DNA of 64,000 nt from Micromonospora sediminimaris (GCA_900112325.1 FOLJ01000005.1:289273-353272); one strand, 5' to 3'. Shown: positions 7,955 to 15,974, counted from the first letter of the stretch. The notes: generated by a model from the sequence alone, not told the origin. A program made the numbers and translations.

Positions 7955-9237
7955 GCGTCGAGACCGCCCCGCAGGCCCCCGCCCACCCGGCGGGGATGGA
8001 CAACCGGATCGTCGTCGACGGTGCCACCCGCACCTGGCGTGACCTGCCGGAGCTGACCCTCCCGGGGCCAGCCGCCGCGCTGGCCCACACGGCGCGGCAC
8101 GCGCTCGCGGCCGCCCGGCACCACGCCGTGCACGGCACCGAGCTGCTGCTCAGCACGGCCAGCCGGGTCGACGCGGCGATGCGCGCCGAACTGCGCGACG
8201 CCGGGTTCGCGGTGACCGAACTGGGCGGTGACCACCCGGCGGGGGATACGACACCGCCCGCCTCGCGAGCCGCCGAGACCGGCCGGCTGTGGCTGCTGAC
8301 CTCCGGCTCCACCGGTCGTCCCAAGCGGGTGGGGCACACCCTCGAATCGCTCACCACCGTCCGGGGGCAGCAGCCCGCACGGACCTGGCTCTGCCCGTAC
8401 GCCCCCGGCACGTACGCCTGGTGGCAGGTGGTCACGCTGTCGCTGACCCAGCCGGGCCAGCATCTGGTGGTGGTGGAGCCCGATCAGCTCGACGACTGGC
8501 CGGCGCTGGCGGCCGAGCATGGTGTGGACGCCGCCTCCGGCACCCCCACCTTCTGGCGACGGGCCCTGCACCGCGACCCGGCCGGGCTGGCCCGGGTGCC
8601 GCTGCGTCAGCTGACGCTCGGCGGCGAACCGGTCGACCAGACCATCCTGGACCGGCTCCGGGAGGTGTTCCCAGCCGCCCGGATCTCCTGGATCTACGCC
8701 TCCTCCGAGGTCGGTGCGGCGATCGTGGTGCACGACGGGCGGGCCGGGTTCCCAATGGAGTGGCTGGACCGGGCAGCGCCGGGTCGCCCCACCATCGGGG
8801 TGCACGACGGAGAACTGGTGATCACCTCGCCGTACCACGGTGCCGGGCTGGACGGTCCCGTCCGCACCGGCGACCGGGCACAGGTGAGCGGTGACCGGGT
8901 GCTGATCACCGGGCGGCTCGACGCGGACGAGATCAACGTCGGTGGCAGCAAGGTCTCCGCCGGTGTGGTCCGCGACGTGCTGACCGCGCATCCGCAGGTG
9001 GCCTGGGCCCGGGTCACCGGCAGACGCGCCCCGCTGCTCGGCCACATGGTTGTCGCCGAGGTGGTGCCGGTCGGCAGCGCCACCGCGCCGGCCGAGGCCG
9101 GGCTGGACGAGGCCGGGCTGGACGAGGCGACGCTGGTGCGCTGGTGCGCCGACCAACTGCCCGAGTACGCGGTCCCGCGCCGGATCCGCGTGCTTACCGA
9201 GATTCCCGTCAAGGAGACCCTGAAGAGCGATGTCTGA
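7951..9237 (+). CDS. AMP-dependent acyl/aminoacyl-ACP ligase (ANL superfamily)
   Basis: 428 aa, shorter than the usual 500-550 aa because the N-terminal region is compact. Core motifs are present: the ATP loop LLTSGSTGRPKRVGHT (115-130), YASSEVGA (A5), the RTGDR and ITGRLDADEINVGGSKV blocks (A7/A8 hinge), and a C-terminal lysine K425 in PVKETLKSDV where the catalytic A10 lysine belongs. It should adenylate a carboxylic acid and load it onto the neighbouring ACP. GTG start overlaps the ACP stop; its own 3' end overlaps the SDR by 8 bp. The substrate cannot be read from sequence; a short hydroxy- or keto-acid would suit the next gene. A dispensable repeat EAGLDEAGLDEA sits near residue 380. Confidence 0.9.
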   Translation: MSVETAPQAPAHPAGMDNRIVVDGATRTWRDLPELTLPGPAAALAHTARHALAAARHHAVHGTELLLSTASRVDAAMRAELRDAGFAVTELGGDHPAGDTTPPASRAAETGRLWLLTSGSTGRPKRVGHTLESLTTVRGQQPARTWLCPYAPGTYAWWQVVTLSLTQPGQHLVVVEPDQLDDWPALAAEHGVDAASGTPTFWRRALHRDPAGLARVPLRQLTLGGEPVDQTILDRLREVFPAARISWIYASSEVGAAIVVHDGRAGFPMEWLDRAAPGRPTIGVHDGELVITSPYHGAGLDGPVRTGDRAQVSGDRVLITGRLDADEINVGGSKVSAGVVRDVLTAHPQVAWARVTGRRAPLLGHMVVAEVVPVGSATAPAEAGLDEAGLDEATLVRWCADQLPEYAVPRRIRVLTEIPVKETLKSDV

Positions 9238-9988
9238 CTCCACCACCCCCGCCCAGCCCGTACCGCCCAGCTCCGTGGTGCTCGTCTCCGGCGGTTCCCG
9301 CGGTCTCGGCCTCGCCATCGTCACCGACCTGCTCGAAGCGGACCTGAAGGTGGCCGCCTTCGCCCGTACCGTCACGCCCGAGCTGGCCAAGCTCGCCGAC
9401 GCCCATCCGGAGCGGGCGCACGTCGGCTCGGTCGACGTGACCGACCTCGTCGCCGCGCAGGCGTTCGTCCGGGCGGCCGAGGAGCGGCTCGGCCCGATCG
9501 ACGGAGTGGTGAACAACGCGGCCGTCGGGCAGGACTCGCTGCACGTGCACACCGCCACCGCCGACATCGCCCGGATCATCGAGACCAACCTGACCGCACC
9601 GTTGCAGCTCACCCGGCTGGCCGTGCGGCGGATGCTGGCCCAGGGGCGACGCGGGCGGATCGTGAACATCACCTCGATCTGCGCGCAGCGCGGCTTCCCC
9701 GGACTGGTGGCGTACTCCGCCACCAAGGGCGGGATGGACGCGGCAACCCGCTCGCTCGCCCGGGAACTGGGCGGGCGGGTGCTGGTCAACGCGGTCGCGC
9801 CGGGCTTCTTCGCCTCGGAGATGTCGGCGGTGCTCGGCCAGACCCAGCTCGATCAGATCGTGCGCCGTACGCCGACCGGTCAGTTGACCGAGCCGGCGGA
9901 GGTGGTGCCGGTGGTGCGGCTGCTGCTGCGCGACCAGACGAACATCAACGGCCAGGTCATCGTGGTCGACGGTGCCGCCTCGATCTGA
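9230..9988 (+). CDS. Short-chain dehydrogenase/reductase, FabG-like
   Basis: 252 aa classical SDR. It has the NAD(P) loop GGSRGLG at 21-27, NNAA at 95-98, and catalytic S149, Y162 and K166 in the YSATK motif. FabG-like SDRs reduce 3-ketoacyl-ACP to 3-hydroxyacyl-ACP, so in this cassette it could make a hydroxyacyl group on the ACP; sugar-directed SDRs are the alternative. The start overlaps the ligase by 8 bp and the end lies just ahead of a strong hairpin (9998-10035). Family certain, substrate inferred. Confidence 0.9.
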   Translation: MSDSTTPAQPVPPSSVVLVSGGSRGLGLAIVTDLLEADLKVAAFARTVTPELAKLADAHPERAHVGSVDVTDLVAAQAFVRAAEERLGPIDGVVNNAAVGQDSLHVHTATADIARIIETNLTAPLQLTRLAVRRMLAQGRRGRIVNITSICAQRGFPGLVAYSATKGGMDAATRSLARELGGRVLVNAVAPGFFASEMSAVLGQTQLDQIVRRTPTGQLTEPAEVVPVVRLLLRDQTNINGQVIVVDGAASI

Positions 9989-10487
9989 TCCGCCGCACCC
10001 GTTGTCCCGCACCCACGACGGTGCGGGACAACGGGTCTCCGCCCTGCTCGCCGCCGCACCACGACACCTGCGGGTGGCATCGGCTGCCGACTCGGGTGCC
10101 GCCGTCACCCGCAGCCATCTCGGCGACGGACGTTGTGTCGGCTGGTACGCCCCGCCGGTGCCCGGCTGGCGGGTGGCGATCGACGCCGAGCGGGCCGCCG
10201 CCGCGCCACCCCCCGCGCTGGCCCGTCGGTTCGGGTCCACCGACTTCTGGGGCCGGTGGACCCGCGTCGAGTGTCTGGCGAAACTCGCCGACGTACCGGT
10301 GGCCACCTGGTGGCATCGGCACGGCTTGGAGGTGCCGTCCGGCACCGTCTGGCTGTGGCGCACCCTGCCGCTGACCGACCTGGCCGTCACCGTCGCCTTC
10401 ACCCCCACCCACCGCGTCGACCGTGTCGACCGCGCCGGCCGGGATCCGCGCACTTTTCCGGATGTTGCGGTGTCCGGCGCCGGTTGA
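9972..10487 (+). CDS. Small 4'-phosphopantetheinyl transferase-like protein
   Basis: 171 aa if it begins at GTG 9972 (17 bp inside the SDR gene); GTG at 10074 would give 137 aa and start after the hairpin. The superfamily fingerprint is visible: WRVAIDAER gives the metal-binding D71-x-E73, and WGRWTRVECLAK gives W96...E100...K104, equivalent to the W-x-x-K-E-x-x-x-K block. It should transfer phosphopantetheine from CoA to the ACP serine. It is shorter than Sfp-type enzymes (about 220 aa), and the N-terminal half is poorly conserved. Its place at the end of the cassette suggests a dedicated activator of the ACP at 7703. Convergent with terC, 10 bp apart. Confidence 0.75.
   Translation: MPPRSDPPHPLSRTHDGAGQRVSALLAAAPRHLRVASAADSGAAVTRSHLGDGRCVGWYAPPVPGWRVAIDAERAAAAPPPALARRFGSTDFWGRWTRVECLAKLADVPVATWWHRHGLEVPSGTVWLWRTLPLTDLAVTVAFTPTHRVDRVDRAGRDPRTFPDVAVSGAG
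9998..10035 (+). terminator. Perfect 16-bp hairpin between SDR and phosphopantetheinyl transferase
   Basis: The arm CCCGTTGTCCCGCACC (9998-10013) is an exact inverted copy of 10020-10035, with a 6-nt loop. It begins 9 bp after the SDR stop, so it looks like a terminator or attenuator, although no T-run follows. It lies inside the 5' part of the longest frame of the phosphopantetheinyl transferase. Confidence 0.65.
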
Positions 10488-10497
10488 GACCGCACCA

Positions 10498-11445
10498 TCA
10501 GGGAAGTTGTGCGGGCTCCGGCGTTTCCGAGCGGGCACTGGTGCTGCGCAGGCTCCAGGCGATGGACACCGCGATCGTCGCCACGATGACGCCCAGGGTG
10601 ACCGGGATGGGGAGCTTGCCGACCGGGGTCTCGGACAGGATGAGCTTGACCCCGGCGAAGGCCAGCAGCACCGCCAGGCCGTAGTGCAGGTGCACGAAGC
10701 GGCGCAGCAGGCCGGCGAGACAGAAGTAGAGGCTGCGCAGCCCGAGGATCGCGAACGCGTTAGCCGTCCACACGATGAACGTGCTGGTGGTGATGGCCAG
10801 GATCGCCGCGACCGAGTCGATCGCGAAGATCAGGTCGGTGGTCTCGACCGCGATCAGGACCACGAACAGCAGGGTAGCGACCCGCCTGCCGTCGACCCGG
10901 GTGAAGAACCTGTCGCCGTGGTAGGCCGGATCGGTCGGCACGAGACGGCGGACCAGCCGGACCACGGGGTTGCGGTCCGGCGGGGTCTGCTCGTCGTGCC
11001 GGAACGCCATCTTGTAGGCGGTCACGATGAGGAACGCACCGAACAGGTACGCGGTCCAGAAGAACGTCTCCAGCAGCTCCGCCCCGACGAAGATGAACAC
11101 GAACCGGAACACCAGCGCACCGATGACTCCCCAGAAGAGGACCTTGTGCTGGTACGCGGCGGGAACTCCGAAGTAGGCGAAGATCATCGCAAAGACGAAC
11201 ACGTTGTCGATGGAGAGCGCCTTCTCGATGAGATAGCCGGCGAAGTAGGTGCCGGCCACGTCGCCGCCCTGCCATGCCCATAGGATCACCCCGAACAGCA
11301 GGCCGGCGGCGATCCAGATACCGGACCAGGTCGCGGCCTCGCGGAAGCCGATGACGTGGTTGTCACGGTGCAGGAACAGGTCGACGGCCAGCATTGCGGC
11401 GATCGCCAGCATCAGCAGGGCCCAGACCCACCAGGAGACAGACAC
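10498..11445 (-). CDS. terC: TerC/Alx-family membrane transporter, probable manganese exporter
   Basis: 315 aa with about seven to nine hydrophobic segments. The two conserved acidic membrane motifs of the TerC family are present: LIEKALSIDNVFVFAMIF near residue 75 and ETTDLIFAIDSVAAILAIT near residue 205. TerC/Alx proteins are linked to Mn2+ efflux and metal loading of secreted proteins, as well as tellurite phenotypes. The gene is monocistronic, convergent with the phosphopantetheinyl transferase, and preceded by a yybP-ykoY riboswitch at 11490-11605, which fits manganese-induced expression. Several glycosyltransferases nearby are expected to use divalent metal, but a direct functional link is not shown. 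Confidence 0.93.
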   Translation of the reverse strand: MSVSWWVWALLMLAIAAMLAVDLFLHRDNHVIGFREAATWSGIWIAAGLLFGVILWAWQGGDVAGTYFAGYLIEKALSIDNVFVFAMIFAYFGVPAAYQHKVLFWGVIGALVFRFVFIFVGAELLETFFWTAYLFGAFLIVTAYKMAFRHDEQTPPDRNPVVRLVRRLVPTDPAYHGDRFFTRVDGRRVATLLFVVLIAVETTDLIFAIDSVAAILAITTSTFIVWTANAFAILGLRSLYFCLAGLLRRFVHLHYGLAVLLAFAGVKLILSETPVGKLPIPVTLGVIVATIAVSIAWSLRSTSARSETPEPAQLP

Positions 11446-11489
11446 CGGATAGACCTCTCGTCCGGCCGGACCCGTCGCCGGGCCCGGCG

Positions 11490-11605
11490 TTGTCGGACGA
11501 AGGTCTCCCCGGCCACCGGTGTGGTGGCCGCGTCACCGGGGCCCGGATGGGCCGGGCCCGTACTGACGGTGGCGCGCCATGCGTCGGGTACTCCCCCTCG
11601 AACTG
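11490..11605 (-). promoter_or_regulatory. yybP-ykoY manganese riboswitch
   Basis: The minus-strand leader of terC contains GAGGGGGAGTACCC (11600-11587) and GGCCGGGGAGACCTTCGTCC (11514-11495), the two conserved loop segments of this riboswitch, separated by CGTCAGTAC...GGTGACG, which can form the internal helices. It starts at the predicted transcription start and ends about 45 nt before the terC ATG, where GCCGGGCCCGGC can form a hairpin as expression platform. Mn2+ binding normally switches TerC/Alx-type genes on. Confidence 0.88.
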
Positions 11606-11611
11606 CGTACC

Positions 11612-11641
11612 AGTATTCATGAAGCACACTTCGTGTGTCAA
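11612..11641 (-). promoter_or_regulatory. terC promoter
   Basis: On the minus strand a perfect TTGACA (11641-11636) is followed after 18 bp by AATACT (11617-11612). Transcription would begin near 11605, exactly at the 5' edge of the riboswitch. Confidence 0.7.
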
Positions 11642-11711
11642 GGGCGCGTCTGCGTCACCGCCACCAAGGTCATACGCAGAGGTATACCCCTCCTGGCGGA
11701 AACCGGCACCC

Positions 11712-12758
11712 TCAGATGAGGTCCCAGCTCAGCGCGGTGCCGCGTGCCACGTCGGCGGTGAAGCGGCGGCCCAGCACCCGGTCGATCTCCACCGGGGGGA
11801 GTCCACCGGCCGGTCGGATCGAGCGGACGTTGTGCACGGTCACCTCGTCGCCGGCGCGCACGTCCGCCACCACGTACAGCGAGCGCCGGAAGCGCAGGCC
11901 CTCCTGCTCGGCCGGGGTCGGCCCGACCGCCGTGCCGCCCAGTGCCGCGTACGCTCGCTCCGACTCGACCACCAGGGCGGCCAGCTCGGTGGGGTTCAGG
12001 GAGAAGTCGGAGTCCACCCCGCCGTCGGCCCGGTCCAGGGTGACGTGCTTCTCGATGAAGCAGGCGCCGAGCGCCACCGAGGCGACCGGCACCCCGATGC
12101 CCGGGGTGTGGTCGGACAGGCCCACTGGCACGCCGAACGCGTCGGCCAGCACCGGGATGCGGCGCAGGTTGCTGTCGGCCGGCGGCGCCGGGTAGGAGGC
12201 GGTGCAGGCCAGCAGGATGATCCCGCCCGCGCCACCGTCGCGGGCGGTGCGTACGGCGGCGTCGATCTCGGCCAGGGTGGCCATCCCGGTCGAGATGACC
12301 ATCGGCTTGCCGGTGGCCGCGACCAGCCGGATCAGCGGCAGGTCGACCAGCTCCGACGAAGCGATCTTGTACGCCGGAGCGTCCAGTTCCTCAAGCAACT
12401 CCACGGCGGTGGAGTCGAACGGGGAGGAGAAGACGGTCAGCCCGAGGGAGCGGGCCCGCTCGAAGATCGGCCGGTGCCACTCGTACGGCGTGTGCGCCTT
12501 CTCGTAGAGCCGGTAGAGGTTCTGCCCGCCCCACAGCTCGTGCCCGCCGGAGATGCGGAAGTCCGGGGTGTCCACGTCGATGGTGATGGTGTCCGGCCGG
12601 TACGTCTGGAGCTTCAGCGCGTGCGCGCCACTGGCCGCCACGGCATCCACGATGGATAGTGCGCGGTCCAGGTCTCCGTTGTGGTTGCCGGACATCTCGG
12701 CCACCACGAAGGGGCGCTCTCCGGTGCCGACCAGATGCGACCCGATCTTGAACGTCAT
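11712..12758 (-). CDS. pseI: Pseudaminic acid synthase, NeuB family
   Basis: 348 aa, normal length. It condenses phosphoenolpyruvate with the free 6-deoxy-diamino hexose to form the nine-carbon acid. The NeuB barrel spans about residues 15-260 (FVVAEMSGNHNGD, ALKLQTYRPDTIT, SSPFDSTAVELLEEL, YKIASSELVDLPLI, STGMATLAEI, LACTASYPAPP, GLSDHTPGIGVPVASVALGA). A C-terminal SAF antifreeze-like domain starts near 285 (RRSLYVVADVRAGDEVT). The HELWGGQNLYRLYEKAHTP block is the region that distinguishes the PseI subgroup from sialic acid synthases. ATG at 12758 overlaps the upstream GT2 gene by 4 bp. It is separated from pseBC by 7 kb, so the pathway is split over at least two operons. Confidence 0.93.
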   Translation of the reverse strand: MTFKIGSHLVGTGERPFVVAEMSGNHNGDLDRALSIVDAVAASGAHALKLQTYRPDTITIDVDTPDFRISGGHELWGGQNLYRLYEKAHTPYEWHRPIFERARSLGLTVFSSPFDSTAVELLEELDAPAYKIASSELVDLPLIRLVAATGKPMVISTGMATLAEIDAAVRTARDGGAGGIILLACTASYPAPPADSNLRRIPVLADAFGVPVGLSDHTPGIGVPVASVALGACFIEKHVTLDRADGGVDSDFSLNPTELAALVVESERAYAALGGTAVGPTPAEQEGLRFRRSLYVVADVRAGDEVTVHNVRSIRPAGGLPPVEIDRVLGRRFTADVARGTALSWDLI

Positions 12759-13897
12759 TCCGATCCGTTTCCGTGCGTGCTTACCAAGGTGCGGTCCTGG
12801 GCCGGGCTGCCCGGTGCCGGGTCCGCCCCGCTCGTCGCGGGATCCCCGCCGGTGCTGCCGCGTAGCCGGCCGGCGAGCCGATGGGCCCGCCGCAGCGCCG
12901 CGTACGCCAGGTAGCTGTCGCGGCCGACCAGCCGGTGCTTGAGCCCCGACACCCCGCCCGGCCGGGGGTAGCCGCCGCGGGGCAGGTACGTGCGGTAGTG
13001 CGCGGCGACCCGGCGGAAGAAGTCCCGGCGCAGGTGCGGATGCAACCGGTCGTCGTTACCCACCACCACCAGGAAGTGGTTCACCATCAGGTCGAACAGT
13101 TCCGCGTGCCAGCGCCCGTCGGGATGCCGTTCACGCAGCCAGGCGAAGAGCCGGTCGTACTGCTCGAAGGAGTCGAAGTGCCGGCCGCTGCGCGTCGAGG
13201 TGATCGCTCCCTGGCGACCCTGACGGTACAGATAGCAGACCCGGTCCAGCACGCTGATCCGCTCCGCGCCGATCAGCAGCGGATGGCTGAACGGGATGTC
13301 CTCGTACCAGCCGGGGTGGAAGCGCAGACCCAACTCGGCCATGAACTCCCGGCGTACCACCTTGTTCCAGGCGGTGTGCTGCACGCGCAGCAGTTGCGGC
13401 CGGTCGGCCAGCCGCACCACGCCGGGGGTCGCGCGCAGCAGCCGGCTGCTGGCGTCCACCTCCTCGCGCCCACACTCGTGCACCCGCAGGTGGTCGACCA
13501 TCATCACGTCGGGGCGGTCCGTCCGTAGCCGGTCCAACACGGCCGGGATCGTCCCGGCCGGCAGCCAGTCGTCGCTGTCGACGAACCAGACGTACCGGCC
13601 GGTGGCCACGTCCAGGCCCGCGTTGCGGGCCGGCCCGAGGCCGACGTTGCGGTCCAGGTGCAGGACGCGCACCCCGGGATGCTCGGCGGCGTACGCGCGC
13701 AGCAGTTCACCGCAGCGGTCCGGTGAGGCGTCGTCGACGGCGATCACCTCGACCTGCGCCGCCTCGTCGTCCGGGACGTCGGCGCGGATGGAGTCCAGGC
13801 ACTGGCGCAGGTACGCCTCGACGCCGTAAACCGGCACGACGATGCTCAGCAGCGGCGTCGGCGTCGGCGGTGTGACCACCCGGAAACCTTCGATCAC
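12755..13897 (-). CDS. GT2-family glycosyltransferase
   Basis: 380 aa. N-terminal GT-A nucleotide-binding domain: LLSIVVPVYGVEAYLRQCLDSI (residues 16-37), VIAVDDASPD, and the metal-binding FVDSDDW near 130. The middle holds NKVVRREFM and YEDIPFSHPLLI, as in other surface-polysaccharide GT2 enzymes; the C-terminus is a basic helix and a Pro/Gly-rich tail. Start GTG at 13897; GTG 18 bp downstream is an alternative. Coupled to pseI by a 4-bp overlap, so it may attach or precede the nonulosonate in the glycan. Donor sugar unknown. Confidence 0.88.
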   Translation of the reverse strand: MIEGFRVVTPPTPTPLLSIVVPVYGVEAYLRQCLDSIRADVPDDEAAQVEVIAVDDASPDRCGELLRAYAAEHPGVRVLHLDRNVGLGPARNAGLDVATGRYVWFVDSDDWLPAGTIPAVLDRLRTDRPDVMMVDHLRVHECGREEVDASSRLLRATPGVVRLADRPQLLRVQHTAWNKVVRREFMAELGLRFHPGWYEDIPFSHPLLIGAERISVLDRVCYLYRQGRQGAITSTRSGRHFDSFEQYDRLFAWLRERHPDGRWHAELFDLMVNHFLVVVGNDDRLHPHLRRDFFRRVAAHYRTYLPRGGYPRPGGVSGLKHRLVGRDSYLAYAALRRAHRLAGRLRGSTGGDPATSGADPAPGSPAQDRTLVSTHGNGSE

Positions 13898-14212
13898 CCG
13901 GGTTGACGAACCTGGAACCTGACGTGGCCGGGCGCGGTGAAGTTTTCGAACAGCCGATGAGTGTCAGGTTAACGGCGGGGCACTCGGTGGTCTGAAGGGT
14001 CGCCGGTGATCGATCTGGAGGAATGCCGCGGTGGGCGGTGCTCCGGAGTGCGGCAGGCGGCCGAGCCAGGAAGTTGTCTGCCAGCTACCCGAGGTAGGGT
14101 GCCCGGCGGGCTGCGTCGACCGGTTGCCACGGGAGACCGGCTCCTGCCGCCAACTCGGCGGCCACGAGGAGACGGGCGTGCGGGTGACGTGGTCGAGAAC
14201 CGGGAGGTGGAC
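13898..14212. other. Divergent non-coding region upstream of GT2 and acyltransferase
   Basis: 315 bp with no credible gene. It contains GGTTAACGGCGGG (13968-13980), a small hairpin CTACCCGAGGTAG (14085-14097) and a possible weak promoter TTGTCT (14074-14079), 15 bp, TAGGGT (14095-14100) for the plus-strand gene. I looked for known riboswitch cores and found none. Confidence 0.4.
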
Positions 14213-15406
14213 ATGACGAGCACTACCCTCGCGGCGTCGGCGACCACCCCGAGCGAGCGTACGGACGCCGACCGCCTGCCGTCGCTGACCGGGCTGCGGT
14301 GGATCGCCGCGCTGCTGGTCTTCGGTTTCCACGCCGGCACCATGCGCATCATCGCCGATCCCGGCCCGCAGTCGGTGGTGGGCGAGATCTTCACCCTGGG
14401 TCTGTCCGGGGTGCAGTTCTTCTTCATCCTCAGCGGCTTCGTGCTGGTCTGGTCCGCGCGGCCCGGCGCCTCCCGCCGCCGGTTCTGGCGACGTCGGTTC
14501 GCCAAGATCTATCCGAACCACCTGGTGCTGTGGGCGCTGGCCATGCTGGCGATGCTCTGGTTCGCCGATCCGATCAACCCGGTGGCGGCGCTGGAGAACC
14601 TTTTGCTGGTGCAGGCCTGGGACCCCCGGCCCGGACACTTCTACAGCGTCAACAACGTCAGCTGGTCGCTCTCCTGCGAGCTGTTCTTCTACCTCTGCCT
14701 GCCGCTGGTGCTGCCTGCGGTGCGGCGGGCCCGACCGTGGCTGCTGTGGGCCGTGGTGATCGCGGTGCCGCTGCTGATCCTGGCGCTCTGGCCCGGGCAG
14801 GCACTGGTGCCGGAGTCGGATCGCTGGTGGTTCACCCAGGTCTTCCCGCTGGTCCGTTCGCTGGAGTTCTGGATGGGCGTGGCTGCGGCCGAACTCATGC
14901 TGCGGGGCCACTGGCGTGGGCCGAGGCTCCCCGTGGCCAGCCTGATCTTCGTTCTGACCTGGGTGGCGGCCTCCCAGTGGATCCGGGCCGAGTTCTGGGC
15001 GGCGCTGCTGGCGGCGGCGTACGTCCTGGTGATCGCCGCGGCGGCCGACGCGGACGTGCACGGGCGGCGCTCGCCGTTGCGCTCCCGGACGATGGTCTGG
15101 CTCGGCGAGGTCTCGTTCGCGTTCTACCTGGTGCACGTCTTCGTGATCATGACGATCCTGCGGTTGACCGGCGACTGGGGCACCGGCCTGCCCGGTTGGT
15201 GGGGCCCGCTCGCGGTGATCGGATTCCTGCTGCTCACCCTGGGACTGGCCGCTCTGCTGCACCGGTACGTGGAACAGCCGATGATGCGTCGCCTGGCCCC
15301 GTCCCGACCGCCGGCGGTCGGGCTGCCCCGACAGCGGGCGTCCCGGGGCGGCGCGGGCGCTGCCGGAGACGTCGAGCATGGCTCGACCGTCCATCACGGA
15401 CAGTGA
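14213..15406 (+). CDS. Acyltransferase-3 family membrane protein
   Basis: 397 aa; ATG at 14213 preceded by GGGAGGTGGAC. About ten membrane segments. N-terminal RLPSLTGLRWIAALLVFGFHAGT contains the family's active-site histidine (FGFHAG, near residue 43), followed by FFFILSGFVLVWSAR and a basic loop RRRFWRRRFAKIYPNH. The central SWSLSCELFFYLCLPL block is also typical. Such proteins O-acylate surface sugars (OafA/NodX-like) using cytoplasmic acyl-CoA. Located beside the GT2/pseI operon and divergently transcribed, so O-acetylation of the same glycan is plausible. Family certain, acceptor inferred. Confidence 0.9.
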   Translation: MTSTTLAASATTPSERTDADRLPSLTGLRWIAALLVFGFHAGTMRIIADPGPQSVVGEIFTLGLSGVQFFFILSGFVLVWSARPGASRRRFWRRRFAKIYPNHLVLWALAMLAMLWFADPINPVAALENLLLVQAWDPRPGHFYSVNNVSWSLSCELFFYLCLPLVLPAVRRARPWLLWAVVIAVPLLILALWPGQALVPESDRWWFTQVFPLVRSLEFWMGVAAAELMLRGHWRGPRLPVASLIFVLTWVAASQWIRAEFWAALLAAAYVLVIAAAADADVHGRRSPLRSRTMVWLGEVSFAFYLVHVFVIMTILRLTGDWGTGLPGWWGPLAVIGFLLLTLGLAALLHRYVEQPMMRRLAPSRPPAVGLPRQRASRGGAGAAGDVEHGSTVHHGQ

Positions 15407-15515
15407 GCTGGCGGTAGCCTGACCTGCGCGTATCGACGCATCCGGCGACGCGCCGGGCGGTTCGACACGCCCGGTGGCTGGTGCGTCCCGGCGGTCGTGG
15501 CGGTAGCGTGACGGG

Positions 15516-15974
15516 GTGCTCTCCGCCGCGCCTGCCCGTCCTCTGTGGTGGTTGGCGCGCTGGGCCGCGCGGCTGCTGACCGGGCTCGCGGTCGCCGCCG
15601 CCTTCACCCTCGGCGCCTGGGCCCTGCCCGGCCACCCGGCTCCCACCGATCGGCCCGCCACCCCGGCACCGCTGGCCGACCCCGCCGTGGCACCGGCGTC
15701 TCCGGGTCTGGCCGCATCCCTCGACCTGGTGGGCCTGGCGACGCCTGCTGCGCGGTGGGCCGGTGACGCAGCGGGCCCGGCCGGAGCATGCGCGTCGCCG
15801 ACGACGTGGGGTGCCGACGATCCCGCCGACCCGACCGGGGTGTCCGCGACGCAGCCGCCGGCCTGTGGCCGGCCCGGGCTGACAGTCCTCGGCAGCGTCG
15901 CTGCGGGCGTCACGCGGGGGTCTACGGCCCCGGTCGAGGGCGTCCGGGCCGCCCGCGCCCCACCGCACGCCTGA
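15516..15974 (+). CDS. Small Ala/Pro-rich protein with N-terminal membrane segment
   Basis: 152 aa, GTG at 15516. The box TAGCGT (15504-15509) lies 6 nt before the GTG and no ribosome site is seen, so a leaderless start is likely and supports the gene being real. Residues 10-38 (WWLARWAARLLTGLAVAAAF) form a signal peptide or anchor. The rest is low-complexity Ala/Pro/Gly with two cysteines (near 97 and 121). No family recognised. It may be a small exported protein; the biased composition leaves some doubt that it is translated. Confidence 0.5.
   Translation: MLSAAPARPLWWLARWAARLLTGLAVAAAFTLGAWALPGHPAPTDRPATPAPLADPAVAPASPGLAASLDLVGLATPAARWAGDAAGPAGACASPTTWGADDPADPTGVSATQPPACGRPGLTVLGSVAAGVTRGSTAPVEGVRAARAPPHA

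Noticed and set aside
10498..11445. terC as a tellurite resistance operon
   Set aside because: No other ter genes (terB, terD, terE, terZ) are nearby; the riboswitch points to manganese instead.
13898..14212. Possible riboswitch in the leader of the acyltransferase-3 gene
   Set aside because: Hairpins such as CTACCCGAGGTAG are present, but the conserved cores of cobalamin, c-di-GMP, c-di-AMP, SAM and guanidine elements are not.
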